Source of the DNA: Planococcus sp. MSAK28401
GTDB taxonomy: Bacteria; Bacillota; Bacilli; Bacillales_A; Planococcaceae
Assembly (NCBI RefSeq): GCF_018283455.1
Contig: NZ_JAAMTH010000001.1
Coordinates: forward strand, 1,779,501-1,843,500
DNA: 64,000 nucleotides
Direction: 5' to 3'
Below, in pieces: positions 8,841 to 18,111 of the stretch. The translations under genes were made by a program, and so were the position numbers. The notes beneath the pieces are model-generated. The model worked only from the letters and a program-made list of their open reading frames with translations, made no database searches and was not told the DNA's origin. Position 1 is the first letter of the stretch; each line of letters starts with the position of its first letter.

Positions 8841-8859
8841 GTCAATCGCCTCCAATTTT

Positions 8860-8889
8860 AGTTATAGTATACCTGTTTCTACTATAACT
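8860..8889. repeat. Perfect 10-bp inverted repeat overlapping the nicotinamidase promoter
   Basis: AGTTATAGTA (8860-8869) and TACTATAACT (8880-8889), separated by 10 nt. The repeat covers the -10 and spacer of the leftward promoter, the usual place for a repressor operator. Confidence 0.7.
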
Positions 8890-8894
8890 GTTAA
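8866..8894 (-). promoter_or_regulatory. Sigma-A promoter of the nicotinamidase gene
   Basis: On the minus strand TTAACA, 17 nt, TATACT: five of six consensus bases in each hexamer with ideal spacing. Confidence 0.7.
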
Positions 8895-8985
8895 CAGACA
8901 CAACAAGGAGGGGAACGCAAACTATTATCTTGCCAATTTTCTGAAAAATACATATAATAGACAAAACAGAAAAGGGGTGTGTCAC

Positions 8986-9093
8986 ATGCAATACGAAAAC
9001 CTGGAAAAACTCAATAAACAAGGACTATGGTTCACAGTCATCCACACACTCATCATTTTCAGCTTTGCGCTCGATTTTGGTTTTTTTGCCTAA
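8986..9093 (+). CDS. 35-residue single-helix membrane peptide, unknown
   Basis: A short frame starting MQYENLEKLNKQGLWF with one hydrophobic helix (WFTVIHTLIIFSFALDFGFF). The start ATG has AAAAGGGG 8 nt upstream, which favours this start over longer in-frame openings. It is followed by a terminator at 9141-9178. I do not recognise it. The ribosome binding site and helix make a real small protein likely. Confidence 0.55.
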   Translation: MQYENLEKLNKQGLWFTVIHTLIIFSFALDFGFFA

Positions 9094-9140
9094 CAAGTGG
9101 ACCGGCGGAAGGGAATCACCCAAAATTAAACCGAATTCAT

Positions 9141-9178
9141 AAAAATGCACCCACTCCAAATGGAATGGGTGCATTTTT
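9141..9178. terminator. Bidirectional terminator
   Basis: AAAAATGCACCCA-TCC/GGA-TGGGTGCATTTTT hairpin. It can serve the small membrane peptide gene and the convergent recombinase-like gene. Confidence 0.85.
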
Positions 9179-10046
9179 ATGAAGGGGGATGGGCTTGGCG
9201 TTTCATGCGCACAAGTGAATCCTTCAGCATGCGGGAAGCGGAATCGAGGGAGACACCGAGGATTTCCTGGATCTCCTCTAGATTCTTGTGCTCGACCGCA
9301 TACAAGTGATGTACATACGCAAAGCGGATATCACCCGAACGCATCGGGGCGCCGACAAATTCGGCGAGTGCCTCTGTGTAGTCGGACAGGGAGCCCATCT
9401 GGAAGTTGGTGAATTGGTCTTTTACTTTCGACGACAGCAGGAAGGACGTGCCGCGCATTTTCGCCCGTTCGATCCCTTGTTCCATCACTGCTTCTTCGTG
9501 TTCATCAAAATGCAGCGTGCAGTGATAGCCGTCTTTCTTCTCGACGTCCAGATGGAGGCCGTCTGCGTCAGTCAAAAAATTATCGATATCGATTGTCACC
9601 ATATCGCGAAGGCGCAAGCCCTTGAGGTAAAAGACGTAAAGCAGTTTGGCATTGAGCGGCAGCTTCGCAGACTTCAGCACATCCGGTTTCTTTTCCAAAA
9701 GATGTGCGTAATCAACCTCGATGTCATGGGGCTTTAAATCAAGCTTATGGTTTAACTTGAATTTCGGCATAAAATCATTCGGGATTTTGCCAATCTGCCA
9801 CATATAATCGAACCAGCGGCGGATGTATATTAATTTGCGGTTCAAGGTGCTGTCCTTGATGCCGGCTTCTTTTTGTTCCAATAGGAATTGTTGAATGTCG
9901 GAAGGACGGATTTCGTGCGGCTCCACTGATTTTTTATAGGTTTTGCGCAAAAAGGCAAAAAGCGCACGGATCAATTGGACTTCATGGACCACTGTGTTGG
10001 GGCTGATGCCGTTATCCAACCTGTATTTTTCATAACCGTATGGCAT
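9177..10046 (-). CDS. Tyrosine-recombinase-fold protein lacking catalytic residues
   Basis: 289 residues with the two-domain layout of phage-integrase-type recombinases: an N-terminal core-binding domain (about 12-105; STLNRKLIYIRRWFDYM) and a C-terminal catalytic-fold domain. The first arginine region (LKGLRLRDMVTIDIDNF) is kept. The usual HxxR box, however, reads SGDIRFAYVHHL with no histidine, and the nucleophilic tyrosine region ends LGVSLDSASRMLKDSL without tyrosine. It may bind DNA without recombining it. The start ATG 10046 is set by GAGGTG 7 nt upstream. It is a stand-alone gene with no sign of a prophage. Confidence 0.75.
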   Translation of the reverse strand: MPYGYEKYRLDNGISPNTVVHEVQLIRALFAFLRKTYKKSVEPHEIRPSDIQQFLLEQKEAGIKDSTLNRKLIYIRRWFDYMWQIGKIPNDFMPKFKLNHKLDLKPHDIEVDYAHLLEKKPDVLKSAKLPLNAKLLYVFYLKGLRLRDMVTIDIDNFLTDADGLHLDVEKKDGYHCTLHFDEHEEAVMEQGIERAKMRGTSFLLSSKVKDQFTNFQMGSLSDYTEALAEFVGAPMRSGDIRFAYVHHLYAVEHKNLEEIQEILGVSLDSASRMLKDSLVRMKRQAHPPS

Positions 10047-10161
10047 GGACATTCACCTCTTTAACTGGGTTTTATTCATTGTACCAGTTTTGAGGCAATA
10101 TAGAACGTACTTTCCCTTGCCAGGCAAGGAAATGACTTGAAAAGTTCGTTATTCATTCATA

Positions 10162-10215
10162 AGTAATAAACTACTTAAGGATATTACATAAAAATCAAAA
10201 AAAGCCAGCAAGCAG
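10162..10215 (+). repeat. Intergenic element copy A (palindromic core)
   Basis: Core AAGTAATAAACTACTT (10162-10177), then AAGG, an A-rich stretch and GCCAGCAAGCA. It has the same length and layout as copy B (complement of 30683-30736). In this copy the arms are AAGTA/TACTT, where copies B and C have ATGTA/TACAT, so both arms changed together. It lies 85 nt upstream of the DinB-type gene, in the same orientation. Confidence 0.6.
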
Positions 10216-10300
10216 TTAAAATGGAAAATGAAAAAACGAATGATAATCGACAAAGCGGGTATAAAGAAAGATAATGGGAAATAGAAATGAGGTGCAGCAA

Positions 10301-10804
10301 TTGCAAAATGAAGAAACCGCAAGAATACGGCATACCATCTTAAAGAAAGTGGAATCGTATAGCGACACGGAACTTAATGAAAAACCGTCGGCCAGTGAAT
10401 GGTCCGCCATGCAGATTTTGGATCATCTCCATAAAATGGAGGAGACGATTGCCGCTGGAGTCGCAAAAACAGCAGAGAAAAACCAACAGAAAAAAGCTTT
10501 GAAGAAACCGATTCAAGTATCGGTCAGCCGCAAAGTAAAAGTAGAAGCGCCAAAACATACGGTGCCTGAGGAAAAATTCATTCGTTTCGATGAGATGAAA
10601 GAGAAGTTGACGGCTTCGAGAAACCGGCTGTATGAAGTTTACTCCCATACGGACGAAGACACCTTAAAAAACAATTCCATGCCCCATCCTGTTTTTGGTG
10701 ACGTGCCGCTCGTTCAATGGTTTCCGTTTGTCGGCTACCATGAGAAACGCCATTTTCTTCAACTGGAAGAGACCTTAAGAAAAATCGATGAGAAAAACAA
10801 ATAG
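10301..10804 (+). CDS. DinB-fold protein
   Basis: 167 residues of the DinB/YfiT-like four-helix-bundle superfamily. Histidines placed as metal ligands are visible in ILDHLHKMEE near residue 43 and in YHEKRHFLQLEE near 150. These proteins are metal-dependent thiol transferases or of unknown function, and no specific substrate can be assigned. I prefer the TTG at 10301, which has GAGGTG 6 nt upstream. An in-frame ATG at 10274 would add nine residues but has only a weak ribosome binding site. Confidence 0.75.
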   Translation: MQNEETARIRHTILKKVESYSDTELNEKPSASEWSAMQILDHLHKMEETIAAGVAKTAEKNQQKKALKKPIQVSVSRKVKVEAPKHTVPEEKFIRFDEMKEKLTASRNRLYEVYSHTDEDTLKNNSMPHPVFGDVPLVQWFPFVGYHEKRHFLQLEETLRKIDEKNK

Positions 10805-10844
10805 TCATTAGTAAAACTTATCGGAATGTATAATTTTAATGTAA

Positions 10845-10873
10845 TTTACTTATGCACATTGTTTCGGTATGAT
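10845..10873 (+). promoter_or_regulatory. Putative promoter of aconitase
   Basis: TTTACT (10845-10850), 17-nt spacer, TATGAT (10868-10873). The AT-rich DNA just upstream has TTAT/ATAA half-sites at about 10818-10833 that could be an operator, but I cannot assign a regulator. Confidence 0.45.
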
Positions 10874-10934
10874 GAAAGAGGAGAAAAGACGCGGTTACAC
10901 GCCTTTTCAGAAGATTTAAAGGAGGAACACGATT

Positions 10935-13649
10935 ATGGCAAAGAGCAGTTTGCACAACAGCCGCACGTCGTTCGAGCTCAATGGCAAGACGTATAATTAT
11001 TATCGTCTCGCTGCACTCGAAGAAGCAGGGATCGCGAAAGTATCTCGCCTTCCGTACTCTGTAAAAGTACTATTGGAATCCGTATTGCGTCAGCACGACG
11101 GATATGTCATCAAAGACGAACATGTAGAAGAACTAGCGAAATGGGGCAAGGACGCGAACAAAGAAGCGGAAGTGCCATTCAAACCTTCCCGTGTCATCCT
11201 TCAAGATTTCACCGGCGTACCGGTAGTGGTCGACTTAGCGGCGCTTCGTTCAGCAATGGCTGAAATGGGCGGCGACCCGGACAAAATCAACCCTGAAATT
11301 CCAGTTGATTTGGTTATTGACCACTCAGTACAAGTTGACCGTTACGGCACTGAAGATGCACTGCGCGCGAACATGGAATTTGAGTTCGAACGCAATGCAG
11401 AGCGTTACCAATTCCTTAACTGGGCTCAAAAAGCATACGACAACTACCGTGCGGTTCCACCAGCAACTGGTATTGTCCACCAAGTAAACCTTGAGTACTT
11501 GGCGAATGTTGTCCACGCTCTTCCAAACGAAGACGGCACATTCGAAGCTTTCCCGGATACACTTGTCGGCACGGATTCCCATACGACAATGATCAACGGG
11601 ATCGGCGTTCTTGGATGGGGCGTCGGCGGAATCGAAGCGGAAGCAGGCATGCTCGGACAGCCTTCATACTTCCCGATTCCTGAAGTTATCGGCGTGAAAA
11701 TGACTGGTGAATTGCCAAACGGCGCAACGGCGACGGATTTGGCACTCAAAGTCACTGAAACTTTGCGTAAAAAAGGCGTAGTCGGCAAATTCGTCGAGTT
11801 CTTCGGACCTGGCGTTACGACATTGCCGCTTGCAGACCGTGCGACGATCGCCAACATGGCACCTGAATACGGCGCAACTTGCGGATTCTTCCCAGTGGAT
11901 GAAGAAGCATTGACTTACATGCGTTTGACTGCCCGTACTGAAGAGCAAATCGCTGTCACGAAAGAATACTTAAAAGCGAATGATATGTTCTTTACAGTCG
12001 ACAACGAAGATCCGATCTACACGGACCTTGTCGAGATCGACTTGACGACAATTGAACCGAACTTGTCCGGCCCGAAACGCCCGCAAGATTTAATTCCATT
12101 GTCTCAAATGAAAAAAGAGTTCAACACAGCGGTTACCGCTCCAGAAGGCCCGCATGGCTTCGCGTTGGATCAAAACGAAATCAACAAAACAGCGACTGTT
12201 AAATTCAACGACGGCAAAACAGCTGAAATGAACACTGGCGCTTTGGCGATTGCTGCTATCACATCTTGCACCAACACGTCCAACCCGTACGTTATGCTCG
12301 GCGCTGGCTTAGTTGCGAAAAAAGCAGTTGAAAAAGGCTTGACGCCGCCGCCATACGTGAAAACGTCACTGGCACCAGGTTCGAAAGTCGTTACAGGCTA
12401 CTTGAGCGATTCTGGCCTGCTTGACTACATGAACCAAATCGGCTTCAACTTGGTCGGTTACGGCTGTACAACATGTATCGGTAACTCCGGCCCGCTCCTT
12501 CCTGAAATCGAAGAAGCGATCGTTGAAAACGACTTGCTCGTGTCATCTGTATTGTCCGGTAACCGTAACTTTGAAGGACGCATCCACCCGCTTGTAAAAG
12601 CAAACTACTTGGCATCCCCGATGCTTGTTGTAGCTTATGCACTTGCTGGTACAGTGGATATCGACTTCGAAGTGGACCCAATCGGTCAAGACCAAGACGG
12701 CAATGATGTATTCTTCAAAGACATCTGGCCTTCAACTGAAGAAGTGAAAGACGTTGTACACAACACGGTAACGCCTGAATTGTTCCGTAAAGAATACGAG
12801 CATGTCTTCACTGAGAACGCTGAGTGGAACGCCATCGAAACAAACGATGATTCATTGTATGCATTCGATGACAATTCTACGTATATCCAAAACCCGCCGT
12901 TCTTCACTGGCATGTCGAAAGAACCGGCACCGATCCAGCCGCTATCCGGCCTTCGTGTCATGGCGAAATTCGCTGATTCCATCACGACAGACCACATTTC
13001 ACCGGCAGGCGCAATCGGCAAAGATACACCAGCTGGCTTGTACTTGCGTGAAAACGGCGTTGAGCCGCGTAATTTCAACTCTTACGGCTCCCGTCGCGGT
13101 AACCACGAAGTCATGATGCGTGGTACGTTTGCGAACATCCGCATCCGTAACCAAGTCGCACCAGGCACAACTGGCGGCTTCACGACATTCTGGCCGACTG
13201 GCGAAGTTATGCCGATCTACGATGCATGCATGAAGTATCAACAGCAAGGCACTGGCCTTGTGGTTCTAGCCGGTAAAGATTACGGCATGGGCTCTTCCCG
13301 TGACTGGGCTGCTAAAGGAACATTCCTTCTGGGCGTCAAAACAGTCATCGCGGAAAGCTATGAGCGTATCCACCGTTCGAACCTTGTGATGATGGGCGTC
13401 TTGCCGCTTCAATTCGTCAACGGCGACAGCGCTGATTCTCTTGGTCTTACAGGCCACGAAGCCATCAGCGTCAACTTGTCCGACGATGTGAAACCGCGCG
13501 ACGTACTGACGGTCACAGCTACGGCTGAAGATGGCAAAGTCACGGAATTCAAAGTCCTCGCACGCTTCGATTCTGAAGTGGAAGTCGACTACTTCCGTCA
13601 CGGCGGCATCCTGCAAATGGTGCTCCGCAACAAATTGCTAGAAGCATAA
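10935..13649 (+). CDS. acnA: Aconitate hydratase A
   Basis: Iron-sulfur enzyme that interconverts citrate and isocitrate in the TCA cycle. In Bacillus (citB) the apoprotein also binds iron-responsive RNA. 904 residues, the normal length of the AcnA/IRP1 type. The 4Fe-4S ligands are in SCTNTSNP and [13 protein letters not shown], and the C-terminal swivel domain has [22 protein letters not shown] precedes ATG. In Bacillus it precedes yneP, yneQ and the parEC region, and the same order is kept here. Confidence 0.97.
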   Translation: MAKSSLHNSRTSFELNGKTYNYYRLAALEEAGIAKVSRLPYSVKVLLESVLRQHDGYVIKDEHVEELAKWGKDANKEAEVPFKPSRVILQDFTGVPVVVDLAALRSAMAEMGGDPDKINPEIPVDLVIDHSVQVDRYGTEDALRANMEFEFERNAERYQFLNWAQKAYDNYRAVPPATGIVHQVNLEYLANVVHALPNEDGTFEAFPDTLVGTDSHTTMINGIGVLGWGVGGIEAEAGMLGQPSYFPIPEVIGVKMTGELPNGATATDLALKVTETLRKKGVVGKFVEFFGPGVTTLPLADRATIANMAPEYGATCGFFPVDEEALTYMRLTARTEEQIAVTKEYLKANDMFFTVDNEDPIYTDLVEIDLTTIEPNLSGPKRPQDLIPLSQMKKEFNTAVTAPEGPHGFALDQNEINKTATVKFNDGKTAEMNTGALAIAAITSCTNTSNPYVMLGAGLVAKKAVEKGLTPPPYVKTSLAPGSKVVTGYLSDSGLLDYMNQIGFNLVGYGCTTCIGNSGPLLPEIEEAIVENDLLVSSVLSGNRNFEGRIHPLVKANYLASPMLVVAYALAGTVDIDFEVDPIGQDQDGNDVFFKDIWPSTEEVKDVVHNTVTPELFRKEYEHVFTENAEWNAIETNDDSLYAFDDNSTYIQNPPFFTGMSKEPAPIQPLSGLRVMAKFADSITTDHISPAGAIGKDTPAGLYLRENGVEPRNFNSYGSRRGNHEVMMRGTFANIRIRNQVAPGTTGGFTTFWPTGEVMPIYDACMKYQQQGTGLVVLAGKDYGMGSSRDWAAKGTFLLGVKTVIAESYERIHRSNLVMMGVLPLQFVNGDSADSLGLTGHEAISVNLSDDVKPRDVLTVTATAEDGKVTEFKVLARFDSEVEVDYFRHGGILQMVLRNKLLEA

Positions 13650-13651
13650 AA

Positions 13652-13688
13652 AAATAAAAAGGCTGCCTTCGGGCGGCCTTTTTATTTT
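13652..13688 (+). terminator. Terminator of aconitase
   Basis: AAAAAGGCTGCC/GGGCGGCCTTTTT hairpin with loop TTC, flanked by A and T runs. Confidence 0.88.
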
Positions 13689-13800
13689 GGGGAGAATCGC
13701 ATTGACATGGAATCTGGCGAAATGTGAGAAACACAGCTTCAGGACCTTGTGCTTTTTGATCGCAAGGCATGTCCTGTATACTAGAAGAGAGGTGAAGAAA

Positions 13801-14250
13801 ATGTACATAAGCGAAAAAGAAATTGAGATCCGCTACGCGGAAACGGACCAGATGGGCGTCGTCTATCACGCCAATTACTTGATCTGGCTCGAGCTTGGGC
13901 GCACTCAATTGATCGAGGATCTCGGATTTACGTACGCCGGCATGGAATCGCAAGGATTCTTGTCCCCGGTGACGGACATCTCCATCCAATACAAAGCAGC
14001 GCTGCGCTACGGGCAAAAAGCACGCGTCAAAACCTGGGTGGAGTCTCACGACCGCTTGCGGACCACATACGGCTACGAGGTACTCCACGAAGATGGCACA
14101 CTGGCCGCTAAAGCGACCTCTGAACATGTCGTGGTGAAAAAAGACACTTTCCGGCCGGTCCCGCTCGCCAAAGTGGCACCTGAATGGGATGCAAAATACA
14201 AGGAAGTGGTAAGGGGGGCAGCAGATGGCGTTCGGAATCCGACGACCTGA
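13801..14250 (+). CDS. yneP: YbgC/YneP-type acyl-CoA thioesterase
   Basis: 149-residue hot-dog-fold thioesterase. The 4-hydroxybenzoyl-CoA thioesterase signature is YAETDQMGVVYHANYL, with the catalytic aspartate at residue 17. It would hydrolyse short or medium acyl-CoA, with the natural substrate uncertain. ATG 13801 is preceded by AGAGAGGTGA. The frame is open upstream, but that part lacks a ribosome binding site. It overlaps yneQ by 26 nt, and both follow aconitase as in Bacillus. Confidence 0.88.
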   Translation: MYISEKEIEIRYAETDQMGVVYHANYLIWLELGRTQLIEDLGFTYAGMESQGFLSPVTDISIQYKAALRYGQKARVKTWVESHDRLRTTYGYEVLHEDGTLAAKATSEHVVVKKDTFRPVPLAKVAPEWDAKYKEVVRGAADGVRNPTT

Positions 14251-14536
14251 ATTGGAACGCTGGAAACAAGATGTGCAAGACGGCCATATTTCCTTTCTTA
14301 CCCATTACTGGGTAGACCATCGATTCCCCGGCTGCACCACGGTAACGAAAGTGGGCTGCAGCGACATCGATAAACTCGCCGATTGGGGCAGCCGCTACGG
14401 CTTGCGGCGCGAATGGCTGGATTTGCGCAATGACTACCCGCATTTCGACTTATTCGGCGACAGGCAAGCGGCAATCCTGAAAGCGGAAGGCCGCTTGGAT
14501 CAGTTGAATCGCTTAACCAAAAACAACGATGAATAA
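14225..14536 (+). CDS. yneQ: YneQ family protein, unknown function
   Basis: 103-residue soluble protein (VDHRFPGCTTVTKVGCSDIDK, DYPHFDLFGDRQ) matching YneQ by position and character. No known activity. AAGGGGGG lies just before ATG 14225, inside the end of yneP, so the two are coupled. Confidence 0.78.
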   Translation: MAFGIRRPELERWKQDVQDGHISFLTHYWVDHRFPGCTTVTKVGCSDIDKLADWGSRYGLRREWLDLRNDYPHFDLFGDRQAAILKAEGRLDQLNRLTKNNDE

Positions 14537-14546
14537 AATGAATAAA

Positions 14547-14584
14547 AAAAGAAGCATGACGCAACTTCGCGTCATGCTTCTTTT
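14547..14584. terminator. Bidirectional terminator between yneQ and yneR
   Basis: Perfect stem GAAGCATGACG/CGTCATGCTTC with flanking A and T runs. It overlaps the last codons of yneR. Confidence 0.88.
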
Positions 14585-14868
14585 GATTCGTATGAATAAC
14601 TCAATTCACCTAATGTATCATCCACGGTGACGTGCAGGTCGTGCTCATCGAAATACCATTGATCAGCTTCTTCGATGAAATAAAGCACGTCATCTTCCTC
14701 AAGACGGACCACTGCTTCATAAGGGCTGTCTTTCGTGACGCCGAGCGAAAAGCCCGGCTGCAAACCAGCGCCTCCGTAGCGGACGAAAAACCGCACCGTT
14801 TCCCCAGCCGCGACTTCCATTTCGTTGTGGAACCAATCTCGTGCATCTTTGCTCAAATGAATCTCCAT
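14572..14868 (-). CDS. yneR: HesB-like (YneR) protein
   Basis: 98 residues related to the HesB/IscA fold (EIHLSKDARDWF start, VRFFVRYGGAGLQPGFSLG), but the conserved cysteines of A-type iron-sulfur carriers are absent. A cluster-scaffold role is therefore doubtful. It matches Bacillus YneR by position. It is probably cotranscribed with plsY upstream (22-nt gap). Confidence 0.82.
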   Translation of the reverse strand: MEIHLSKDARDWFHNEMEVAAGETVRFFVRYGGAGLQPGFSLGVTKDSPYEAVVRLEEDDVLYFIEEADQWYFDEHDLHVTVDDTLGELSYSYESKEA

Positions 14869-14889
14869 GCAAACACGTCCTTTCGGGTT

Positions 14890-15480
14890 CTACCACTTGA
14901 TCTTCGGTTCGGTGCCTGCCCGGATTCTCGCGATGTTCGCGCGATGCCGGTAAATGATGAACGTGGCCAGTGTAAAAATGACAGCCATGAACAGGTAATC
15001 ACCGGTATTGATCGTGTAGATGATCGTATAGATAACCGAGACGACAGCCAAGATGATTGACGACAAGGATACCATCTTGGTGATCTTCAACGCAATCAAC
15101 AAGACCGCCACGGCGAGTAAAAACAAGGGCCATTGATAGCCGAGCAAGATCCCGCCGGATGTGGCCACGGCTTTGCCGCCTTTAAAGCGCGCAAATACTG
15201 GGAACATATGGCCGATGACCGCGATGACTCCCAAAATAAGCGGGTGGACATCGGTCACCATAACGAGCGGCAACAGCGTCGCGGCTGTGCCTTTTAGAAT
15301 ATCCAGGATGGTGACGACAAATCCCGCTTTTGGCCCCAGCACGCGGAATGTGTTGGTCGCCCCTAAATTGCCGCTGCCCTTCGTCCGAATGTCCGTGTTG
15401 TAGAAAAGTTTTCCGATCCATAATGCTGAAGGGATGGATCCGAGTAAATAAGCGATAATTACCGGAAGCAAAATGTTCAT
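14890..15480 (-). CDS. plsY: Glycerol-3-phosphate acyltransferase PlsY
   Basis: Membrane enzyme that acylates glycerol-3-phosphate with acyl-phosphate from PlsX, the first step of phospholipid synthesis. 196 residues with about five helices. Conserved motifs are seen: [11 protein letters not shown] (motif 1), [13 protein letters not shown] (motif 2 region), and [21 protein letters not shown] (motif 3 region). AAAGGAG precedes ATG. Confidence 0.95.
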   Translation of the reverse strand: MNILLPVIIAYLLGSIPSALWIGKLFYNTDIRTKGSGNLGATNTFRVLGPKAGFVVTILDILKGTAATLLPLVMVTDVHPLILGVIAVIGHMFPVFARFKGGKAVATSGGILLGYQWPLFLLAVAVLLIALKITKMVSLSSIILAVVSVIYTIIYTINTGDYLFMAVIFTLATFIIYRHRANIARIRAGTEPKIKW

Positions 15481-15615
15481 GATTGACTCCTTTGGGGTAC
15501 ACTGTTTTCTTTTCTACAGTTTACCATGACCGAAGAGACAGAAACAATAGATGGCGGATTATTCAACAAACGGCCCCGTTTCATGTATGATAGACTAAAA
15601 GGACAGGTGATTTTG

Positions 15616-16023
15616 TTGAAAAACCCAGAACGCACAGAAATCAAAGAAGTGCTCGACACGGCCAAGACCATTGCCGTTGTCGGCTTGAGCCCGAATCCGA
15701 TGAGAACCTCGTATATGGTATCCAAAGCCATGCAAGATGCCGGCTACCGCATCATCCCGGTCAATCCGATGGCGGATGAAGTGCTCGGGGAGAAAAGCTA
15801 CGCGACGCTTGCGGACATTCCGGAACCGGTCGACATCGTCAATGTGTTCCGCCGCAGCGAATTCTTGCCGGCCATTGCCGAAGATTTCCTCAAGATCAAA
15901 GCGCCGGTGTTCTGGACGCAGCTGAACGTCGTCGATGAAGAGGTCTTCAATCGCCTCCACGCGGCCGGGCACACGGTCATCATGGACCGCTGCATCAAAG
16001 TCGAACATGCCATCCTGAAATAG
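15616..16023 (+). CDS. yneT: CoA-binding domain protein YneT
   Basis: 135 residues with a Rossmann-like CoA-binding domain: TIAVVGLSPNPMRTSYMVSKAM near residue 17 and YRIIPVNPMADEVLGEKSY. It binds CoA in homologues, but the cellular role is unknown. I chose TTG 15616 because AGGTG lies 6 nt upstream and the result has the normal family length. A longer in-frame opening begins at 15526 without a ribosome binding site. It precedes parE, as in Bacillus. Confidence 0.85.
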   Translation: MKNPERTEIKEVLDTAKTIAVVGLSPNPMRTSYMVSKAMQDAGYRIIPVNPMADEVLGEKSYATLADIPEPVDIVNVFRRSEFLPAIAEDFLKIKAPVFWTQLNVVDEEVFNRLHAAGHTVIMDRCIKVEHAILK

Positions 16024-16031
16024 CAGCTTTC

Positions 16032-16058
16032 ACGAAGGGCGCCTAGCGCTCTTTTTCT
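16032..16058 (+). terminator. Weak terminator after yneT
   Basis: AGGGCGC/GCGCTCT stem with a two-base loop and CTTTTTCT. It is short but well placed before the parE promoter. Confidence 0.5.
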
Positions 16059-16065
16059 ATGAACA

Positions 16066-16095
16066 TTGACAGGAATGCCTGGAATGGCATACGAT
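16066..16095 (+). promoter_or_regulatory. Putative promoter of parEC
   Basis: A perfect TTGACA (16066-16071), 18 nt, TACGAT (16090-16095), about 45 nt upstream of parE. Confidence 0.6.
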
Positions 16096-16140
16096 TAAAA
16101 GAAGAGAGTATACGAACAAATGTTTGTTGGAGGGAAATAG

Positions 16141-18111
16141 ATGGCTAAAACGAACAGCAATGCATACAACGAAGAAGCGATCCAAGTTCTAGAAGGGCTG
16201 GATGCCGTACGCAAACGCCCGGGGATGTACATCGGTTCGACCGATGCCCGCGGGCTTCACCACTTGGTCTATGAAATCGTAGACAATTCCGTTGATGAGG
16301 CGCTTGCCGGCTTCGGCGACCGCATCACAGTGACCATTCACGAAAACAATAGCATCAGCGTGCGCGACTATGGCCGCGGCATGCCGACCGGAATGCATAG
16401 AAGCGGCAAGCCGACACCGGAAGTCATTTTGACGGTGCTCCACGCCGGCGGGAAATTCGGGCAGGGCGGCTACAAGACAAGCGGCGGGCTCCACGGCGTC
16501 GGCGCATCTGTCGTCAATGCCTTGTCGAGCTTTTTGGAAGTGACGATCCACCGCGACGGGCGCAAATACCGCCAGCGTTTTGAAAACGGCGGCAAACCCG
16601 TCACGACTTTGGAAGAGATCGGCAAAACGAAAGAATCGGGCACCTTGATCCACTTTCTGCCCGATGAAAGCATTTTTAGCGTAGCCAAGTACAATTACGA
16701 CACATTGAGCGAACGTTTGCGCGAATCCGCGTTCCTCATGAAAGGCATGAACATCGAGTTGATCGATGAACGCAGCCAAACCGGTGAGAGCTTCTTTTAT
16801 GAAACCGGTATCAAAGCCTTTGTTGAATACTTGAACGAAGAAAAAGACGTGCTCCACAAAGTGGCGTATATGGAAGGGCAGAGCGATAGCCTTGAAGTCG
16901 AATTCGCGTTCCAGTTCAACGACGGCTATTCCGAAACGATCCTGTCGTTCGTCAACAATGTCCGCACACGCGACGGCGGGACGCACGAAACCGGTGCGAA
17001 AGCGGCGATGACCCGTGTATTCAACGATTACGCACGCAAAATCAATTTATTGAAAGATAAAGACAAGAACCTCGAAGGCTCCGACATCCGCGAAGGCTTA
17101 GCGGCCATCGTGTCGGTGCGCATCCCGGAAGCTTTGCTGCAATTTGAAGGCCAGACCAAGAGCAAACTCGGCACAAGCGAAGCCCGCGGTGCCGTTGATG
17201 CGGTCATCTCCCAGCAATTGATGTACTTCCTCGAGGAGAACGCCGAACACAGTGCATCACTCGTCCGCAAAGCAATACGGGCGTCTCAGGCGCGTCTCGC
17301 CGCACGAAAAGCGCGGGAAGATGCTCGAAATGGCAAAAAACGCAAGAAATCCGATACGTTATTGTCCGGCAAATTAACGCCGGCGCAGTCGCGCAACGCC
17401 AAAAAGAACGAATTGTACCTGGTCGAGGGTGACTCGGCCGGCGGTTCGGCCAAGCAAGGCCGCGACCGGACGTTCCAGGCGATCTTGCCGCTGCGCGGAA
17501 AAGTCGTCAACACCGAAAAAGCGAAATTGGAAGAAATCATGAAAAACGAAGAAATCGCCACCATCATCCACGCGATCGGCGGCGGCGTATCTTCCGACTT
17601 CTCCGTAGACGACATCGCCTACAACAAAGTCATCATCATGACCGATGCCGATACCGACGGCGCGCATATCCAAGTGCTGCTGTTGACGTTCTTCTACCGC
17701 TACATGAAGCCGCTCATCGAAGCCGGCAAAGTGTTCATCGCGCTGCCGCCGCTTTATAAAGTGTCGAAAGGCGTCGGCAAAAAGGAAGTCGTCGATTACG
17801 CATGGACCGAAGCGGATCTTGACGAGTCGATCAAGAAAATCGGCAAAGGCTATATGCTCCAGCGCTATAAAGGCCTCGGGGAAATGAACGCCGACCAATT
17901 GTGGGAGACGACGATGAACCCGGAATCGCGCACCTTGATCCGTGTGACGATCGAAGACGGCGCGCGCGCTGAACGCCGCATCACGACCTTGATGGGCGAT
18001 AAAGTCGAACCGCGCCGCAAATGGATCGAAAACAACGTCGACTTCGGCTTGGAAGACGACAGCAATATTCTCGAAAATGATTTGATTCACGCTGAGGAGG
18101 AACTCGTATGA
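16141..18111 (+). CDS. parE: DNA topoisomerase IV subunit B
   Basis: ATPase subunit of topoisomerase IV, which unlinks sister chromosomes. 656 residues: GHKL ATPase domain ([28 protein letters not shown]), transducer domain, and Toprim domain with [15 protein letters not shown] and DADTDGAHI, then the C-terminal [10 protein letters not shown] motif. GGAGGG precedes ATG. Its TGA overlaps the parC start (ATGA), ensuring balanced synthesis of the two subunits. Confidence 0.97.
   Translation: MAKTNSNAYNEEAIQVLEGLDAVRKRPGMYIGSTDARGLHHLVYEIVDNSVDEALAGFGDRITVTIHENNSISVRDYGRGMPTGMHRSGKPTPEVILTVLHAGGKFGQGGYKTSGGLHGVGASVVNALSSFLEVTIHRDGRKYRQRFENGGKPVTTLEEIGKTKESGTLIHFLPDESIFSVAKYNYDTLSERLRESAFLMKGMNIELIDERSQTGESFFYETGIKAFVEYLNEEKDVLHKVAYMEGQSDSLEVEFAFQFNDGYSETILSFVNNVRTRDGGTHETGAKAAMTRVFNDYARKINLLKDKDKNLEGSDIREGLAAIVSVRIPEALLQFEGQTKSKLGTSEARGAVDAVISQQLMYFLEENAEHSASLVRKAIRASQARLAARKAREDARNGKKRKKSDTLLSGKLTPAQSRNAKKNELYLVEGDSAGGSAKQGRDRTFQAILPLRGKVVNTEKAKLEEIMKNEEIATIIHAIGGGVSSDFSVDDIAYNKVIIMTDADTDGAHIQVLLLTFFYRYMKPLIEAGKVFIALPPLYKVSKGVGKKEVVDYAWTEADLDESIKKIGKGYMLQRYKGLGEMNADQLWETTMNPESRTLIRVTIEDGARAERRITTLMGDKVEPRRKWIENNVDFGLEDDSNILENDLIHAEEELV

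Noticed and set aside
13549..14127. Minus-strand opening across the end of aconitase and yneP
   Set aside because: Covers the aconitase terminator and two good sense genes; not a gene.
16189..16986. Minus-strand opening of 265 codons inside parE
   Set aside because: Antisense shadow of the ATPase domain.
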